Positions 4,532 through 6,758 of a DNA stretch of 6,758 bases are shown piece after piece. The notes beneath the pieces were generated by a model. It was given only the letters and a program-made list of their open reading frames with translations. It did no database searches and was not told where the DNA came from. Both the position numbers and the translations under genes were made by a program. The number at the start of each line of letters is the position of its first letter. Positions within the stretch are counted from its first letter, which is position 1. Origin of the DNA: Phycisphaeraceae bacterium (GTDB taxonomy: Bacteria > Planctomycetota > Phycisphaerae > Phycisphaerales > Zrk34); NCBI GenBank assembly GCA_028281485.1, contig JANQJT010000180.1, forward strand, positions 1 through 6,758, read 5' to 3'.

Positions 4532-6457
4532 CTACCTGAGGAAATCCAACAGGCTCAGGCTGAGGTTCTGCTGGCCGACCAGCAGGTTTGCCTGAAGCTG
4601 TTGTTGAAGCTGCGTGAAGCGTGTGATCGCTTCATTCAGGTCGATGTCTCTGACGTCACTGAGGAGCGACTGGTTCTGCAGGGTCAGCTCCTGGACGCGT
4701 GTGATCTGTTTGTTGACGCGCTGGGCGCGGACGCCCATCTTGGCTCTTGCGGTGGCGACGGTGGTGATGTCGGAGGCGATGAGAGAGCCGGCCTCGGTGA
4801 TGAGTTTCTCGTCGTCGTTGAGCAGGCCGTCGCGGAGCATCATCAGGTGGGTGAAGACGCTTTCGACGCGGACCTTGGCGACGTCGGAGCCGGAGAGCGT
4901 GGCGGCGGCGCCGGCGTTGACGCGGATGCCCAGGTCGGTGGCGGCGTTGGACTGGCCTTCGTTGAAGACGGCGAAGGCGTCGGCGCCGACGGTGGCGTCG
5001 GTGAGCTGGATGCCGTTGCCGGTGGGGACGAAGGCGGCGGTGACGGAGCCGCCGCCGGCGGTGTTGATGGCGGTGATGACGTCGCCGACGGTGACGGCCG
5101 CGGAGAGGTCGACGTAGATGTCCGAGCCGTCGTGCAGATGGATGCGGAGGTCATTACCGGTGGCGGTGTTGATGCCCTTGTCGAAGTTGAGCTCGGCCAG
5201 CGCGGTGGTGGTATCGAAGGTGCGCAGCCCGAGGTCGGTGGCGGTGGTGCCGCCGTTTTCACCGACGCTGAGCTCGGTGCCGGAGATCTCGTTGACCAGA
5301 CGCAGGGTCTTGTTGTCTTCGCTGATCTCCAGTCGGATGCCGAGCTGGGCGGCGTCGACGATGTTGATCATCTCCTGCACGGTGACGGCACCGGTGAAAT
5401 CGATGACGCCGGACAGCGAGCCGTTGGTGACGGTCATGCCGCTGAAGGTGTCGAAGGGCGCAGTGATGGAACCGACTTGTGTGAGCTCGGTGACGTGAGG
5501 ATCGACGTCGGTGCCGGCGACGAGGACGGGGACGGCGCTGGCCGAGGCGTCGGCGACGATGTCGATGCCGAGGTCGGCGGCGACGTTGGCCTGGCCGATG
5601 TCGGTGATGGAGACGGTGTGGCCGGGATTGGCGATGAGCTGGAAGCTGTCGCCGATGACCAGGAGCACGCCGTTGGCGACACCGATGGCGTCGGAGATGC
5701 GATCGGTGATGTCTTCGATGGTGTCGGCGCCGGTGAGGTCGACATCGGTTGGTGAGCCGTCGACGGTGACGGTGACGGAGCCGAGCGTGACGCCGAGCCC
5801 GCGTGCGCCGTTGATGTCAACGAGGCGTGTGGTGGCGTAGAGATCGGGGTCGAGATCGATGGCGGATTGCACGCGAGCGCTGAGACCGCCGAAGGCGGTG
5901 ACACCGTTGGTGTTGACGGCGACGCCGCTGCCGAGTCCGAGGTCGGTCGCCAGGTCGTCGCGTGAACCGATGTACTGTATGCCACCGGCGAAATCGACGA
6001 AGGGGGTCTGGCTGGACGATTCGCCGGCGAACAGGTGGATGTCGTTGAGTTCGCGGTTGGCCACGCGGAGCAACTCGTCGATCTGTGCGACGATGACCTG
6101 CGCCTGGTTGGCGCGGGTGACGGGATCGGAGCCGATGCCGACCTGGCTGGAGGCGATGGTCTGGGCCTCGAGCAGGAGGTTGGATACGTCGGACAGGGCG
6201 TGGTCGGTGGTGTTGATGGTGGCCTCGGCCTGGGTGAGGTTGGTGAGGGTCTGGTCGTCCTGTTCGAGGACGCGCAGGAGGGTGGTGATCTGTGCGACGA
6301 CGGAGGCATCGTCGCTGGGCCGGTTGACGCGTTGTCCGGTGGATATCTGCTCCTGGATGTTCAGCAGATCGATGTTGTTCTGCTGGAGGTTGCTGAGCAT
6401 CAGCGCGGCGGACATGCCGCTTGAGACGCGAGCGAGGTTGGAGGGGATGCTGGACAT
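4532..6457 (-). CDS. flgL: Flagellar hook-associated protein FlgL (HAP3), long form with three internal repeats
   Basis: FlgL is the second junction protein, sitting between FlgK and the flagellin filament. The N-terminal flagellin-like helical domain occupies about residues 1-165, with the hallmark ISTGQRVNRPSDDAS at 38-52 and NRELNDIHLFAGESS at 134-148. The C-terminal helical domain runs from about 525 to 641, with RAKMGVRAQRVNKQ at 571-584 and DIDLNEAITRFTQLQQQLQANL at 604-625. At 641 residues it is about twice the length of enterobacterial FlgL (about 317). The extra length is a central insertion holding three repeated beta-rich modules, described separately. The ATG at 6457 is the only start that keeps the conserved N-terminus. 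It has no recognisable Shine-Dalgarno (the upstream bases are CAAAAACCGCTAAACCGTA), so translational coupling to flgK, which ends 19 nt upstream, is likely. It could be mistaken for a flagellin, but the RPSDD motif, the C-terminus and the position after flgK favour FlgL. Confidence 0.92.
   Translation of the reverse strand: MSSIPSNLARVSSGMSAALMLSNLQQNNIDLLNIQEQISTGQRVNRPSDDASVVAQITTLLRVLEQDDQTLTNLTQAEATINTTDHALSDVSNLLLEAQTIASSQVGIGSDPVTRANQAQVIVAQIDELLRVANRELNDIHLFAGESSSQTPFVDFAGGIQYIGSRDDLATDLGLGSGVAVNTNGVTAFGGLSARVQSAIDLDPDLYATTRLVDINGARGLGVTLGSVTVTVDGSPTDVDLTGADTIEDITDRISDAIGVANGVLLVIGDSFQLIANPGHTVSITDIGQANVAADLGIDIVADASASAVPVLVAGTDVDPHVTELTQVGSITAPFDTFSGMTVTNGSLSGVIDFTGAVTVQEMINIVDAAQLGIRLEISEDNKTLRLVNEISGTELSVGENGGTTATDLGLRTFDTTTALAELNFDKGINTATGNDLRIHLHDGSDIYVDLSAAVTVGDVITAINTAGGGSVTAAFVPTGNGIQLTDATVGADAFAVFNEGQSNAATDLGIRVNAGAAATLSGSDVAKVRVESVFTHLMMLRDGLLNDDEKLITEAGSLIASDITTVATARAKMGVRAQRVNKQITRVQELTLQNQSLLSDVRDIDLNEAITRFTQLQQQLQANLLVGQQNLSLSLLDFLR
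4919..5818 (-). repeat. Three tandem diverged protein repeats (Flagellin_IN-like) in the FlgL centre
   Basis: Three related modules of about 75-85 residues lie at FlgL residues 214-299, 340-412 and 429-513. Each has two beta strands ending in (V/I)D(L/F), then a helix start (ADTIEDITDRI, AVTVQEMINIV, AVTVGDVITAI), then a strand (FQLIAN, LRLVNE, IQLTDA), and ends in A(A/T)DLG(I/L). The distance from the helix-start Thr to the terminal Asp of DLG is 49, 49 and 52 residues (T246-D295, T359-D408, T456-D508). The pattern resembles the flagellin hook IN motif found in flagellins and hook-associated proteins. These modules probably form surface-exposed domains on the junction. The family name is assigned by eye. 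Confidence 0.72.
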
Positions 6458-6476
6458 TACGGTTTAGCGGTTTTTG

Positions 6477-6758
6477 TTATCCCACGAGTGTCAGGAGTGT
6501 TTGCATGAGTTCGTCGACGACGTTGAGGAAGCGAGCGGAGCCCTGGTAGGCGCGCTGAAAGGCGATGAGGTTGATGGCTTCTTCGTCGATGCTGACGCCG
6601 GAGACGGCTTCGCGTTGAGACCGGAGCGATTCGGTGACGGTCTTGGTGGCGGCCAGATCGAGCCCGGCTTGCTGGGTGCGGACGGCGAAGTCTTCGACGT
6701 GCTTGGACCAGGTTTCGTTGAGGCTGAGCCCGCCCAGATCGGCCAGCGCGGTGTCGCC
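6477..6758 (-). CDS. flgK: Flagellar hook-filament junction protein FlgK (HAP1), C-terminal 93 residues only
   Basis: FlgK caps the rod-hook end and, with FlgL, forms the junction between hook and flagellin filament; it is exported by the flagellar type III system. Only the 3' end lies in the window: 93 codons and a TAA stop at 6479-6477, with the rest beyond position 6758. The visible part is the conserved C-terminal helical domain. It contains SGVSIDEEAINLIAFQRAYQ (residues 53-72 of the fragment), followed by GSARFLNVVDELMQTLLTLVG to the stop, the usual FlgK/FlgE-family ending in which a coiled-coil helix packs in the D0 core. The stop is 19 nt before the flgL ATG, so the two are almost certainly co-transcribed. 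Assignment as FlgK rather than FlgE or FlgG rests on the DEEAxNLIxFQxAYQ form and on the adjacent flgL. It is truncated only by the window edge. Confidence 0.93.
   Translation of the reverse strand, partial: GDTALADLGGLSLNETWSKHVEDFAVRTQQAGLDLAATKTVTESLRSQREAVSGVSIDEEAINLIAFQRAYQGSARFLNVVDELMQTLLTLVG

Noticed and set aside
4406..5755. Long plus-strand open frame of 449 codons opposite flgL
   Set aside because: It is antisense to flgL, dominated by GDG/VDG-type low-complexity strings, and lacks any recognisable domain or gene context. The length is explained by codon bias on the real strand.
1..6758. Mobile elements, CRISPR arrays, tRNA or rRNA
   Set aside because: No transposase frame, spaced direct-repeat array, tRNA cloverleaf or rRNA-like stretch was seen. 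Codon style and gene order are uniform across the window.

Overview
The window is a flagellar filament locus in which every supported gene is on the minus strand. Read in the direction of transcription (high to low coordinates) the order is: the 3' end of flgK (hook-filament junction protein 1), flgL (junction protein 2), fliW, csrA, a first flagellin (here 'flagellin A') and a second flagellin ('flagellin B'). The order flgK-flgL-fliW-csrA-flagellin matches the classical Bacillus subtilis arrangement. The high G+C content, G/C-ending codons and long flagellins with Flagellin_IN-type centres suggest instead a high-GC diderm, most likely a planctomycete (Phycisphaerae-like). That assignment is an inference from protein style and is not proven by any marker gene here.

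Layout. 6758-6477: FlgK C-terminus. 6457-4532: an unusually long FlgL (641 aa) with three internal repeats. 4531-4433: a spacer with two stem-loops, an orphan Shine-Dalgarno sequence and the fliW ribosome-binding hairpin. 4432-3968: fliW. 3967-3799: a spacer with two hairpins and the csrA ribosome-binding site. 3798-3544: csrA with a C-terminal extension. 3543-3430: flagellin A leader. 3429-1960: flagellin A, followed by a stem-loop and a clear intrinsic terminator (1901-1871). 1870-1521: promoter and leader region of flagellin B. 1520-51: flagellin B. Its terminator is not visible before the window ends.

How the parts work together. FlgK and FlgL form the junction on which flagellin polymerises. 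FliW, CsrA and flagellin form the known partner-switching circuit: CsrA represses flagellin translation by binding GGA-containing hairpins at the Shine-Dalgarno, FliW antagonises CsrA, and unexported flagellin sequesters FliW. The main observation is that both flagellin genes and fliW itself have their Shine-Dalgarno inside a short hairpin with GGA in the loop. A fourth hairpin, a perfect 8-bp stem with hexaloop AGGGAC, lies upstream of csrA. This suggests a CsrA circuit acting on both flagellins and also on its own antagonist and its own message. The hairpins are directly visible; their binding by CsrA is inferred.
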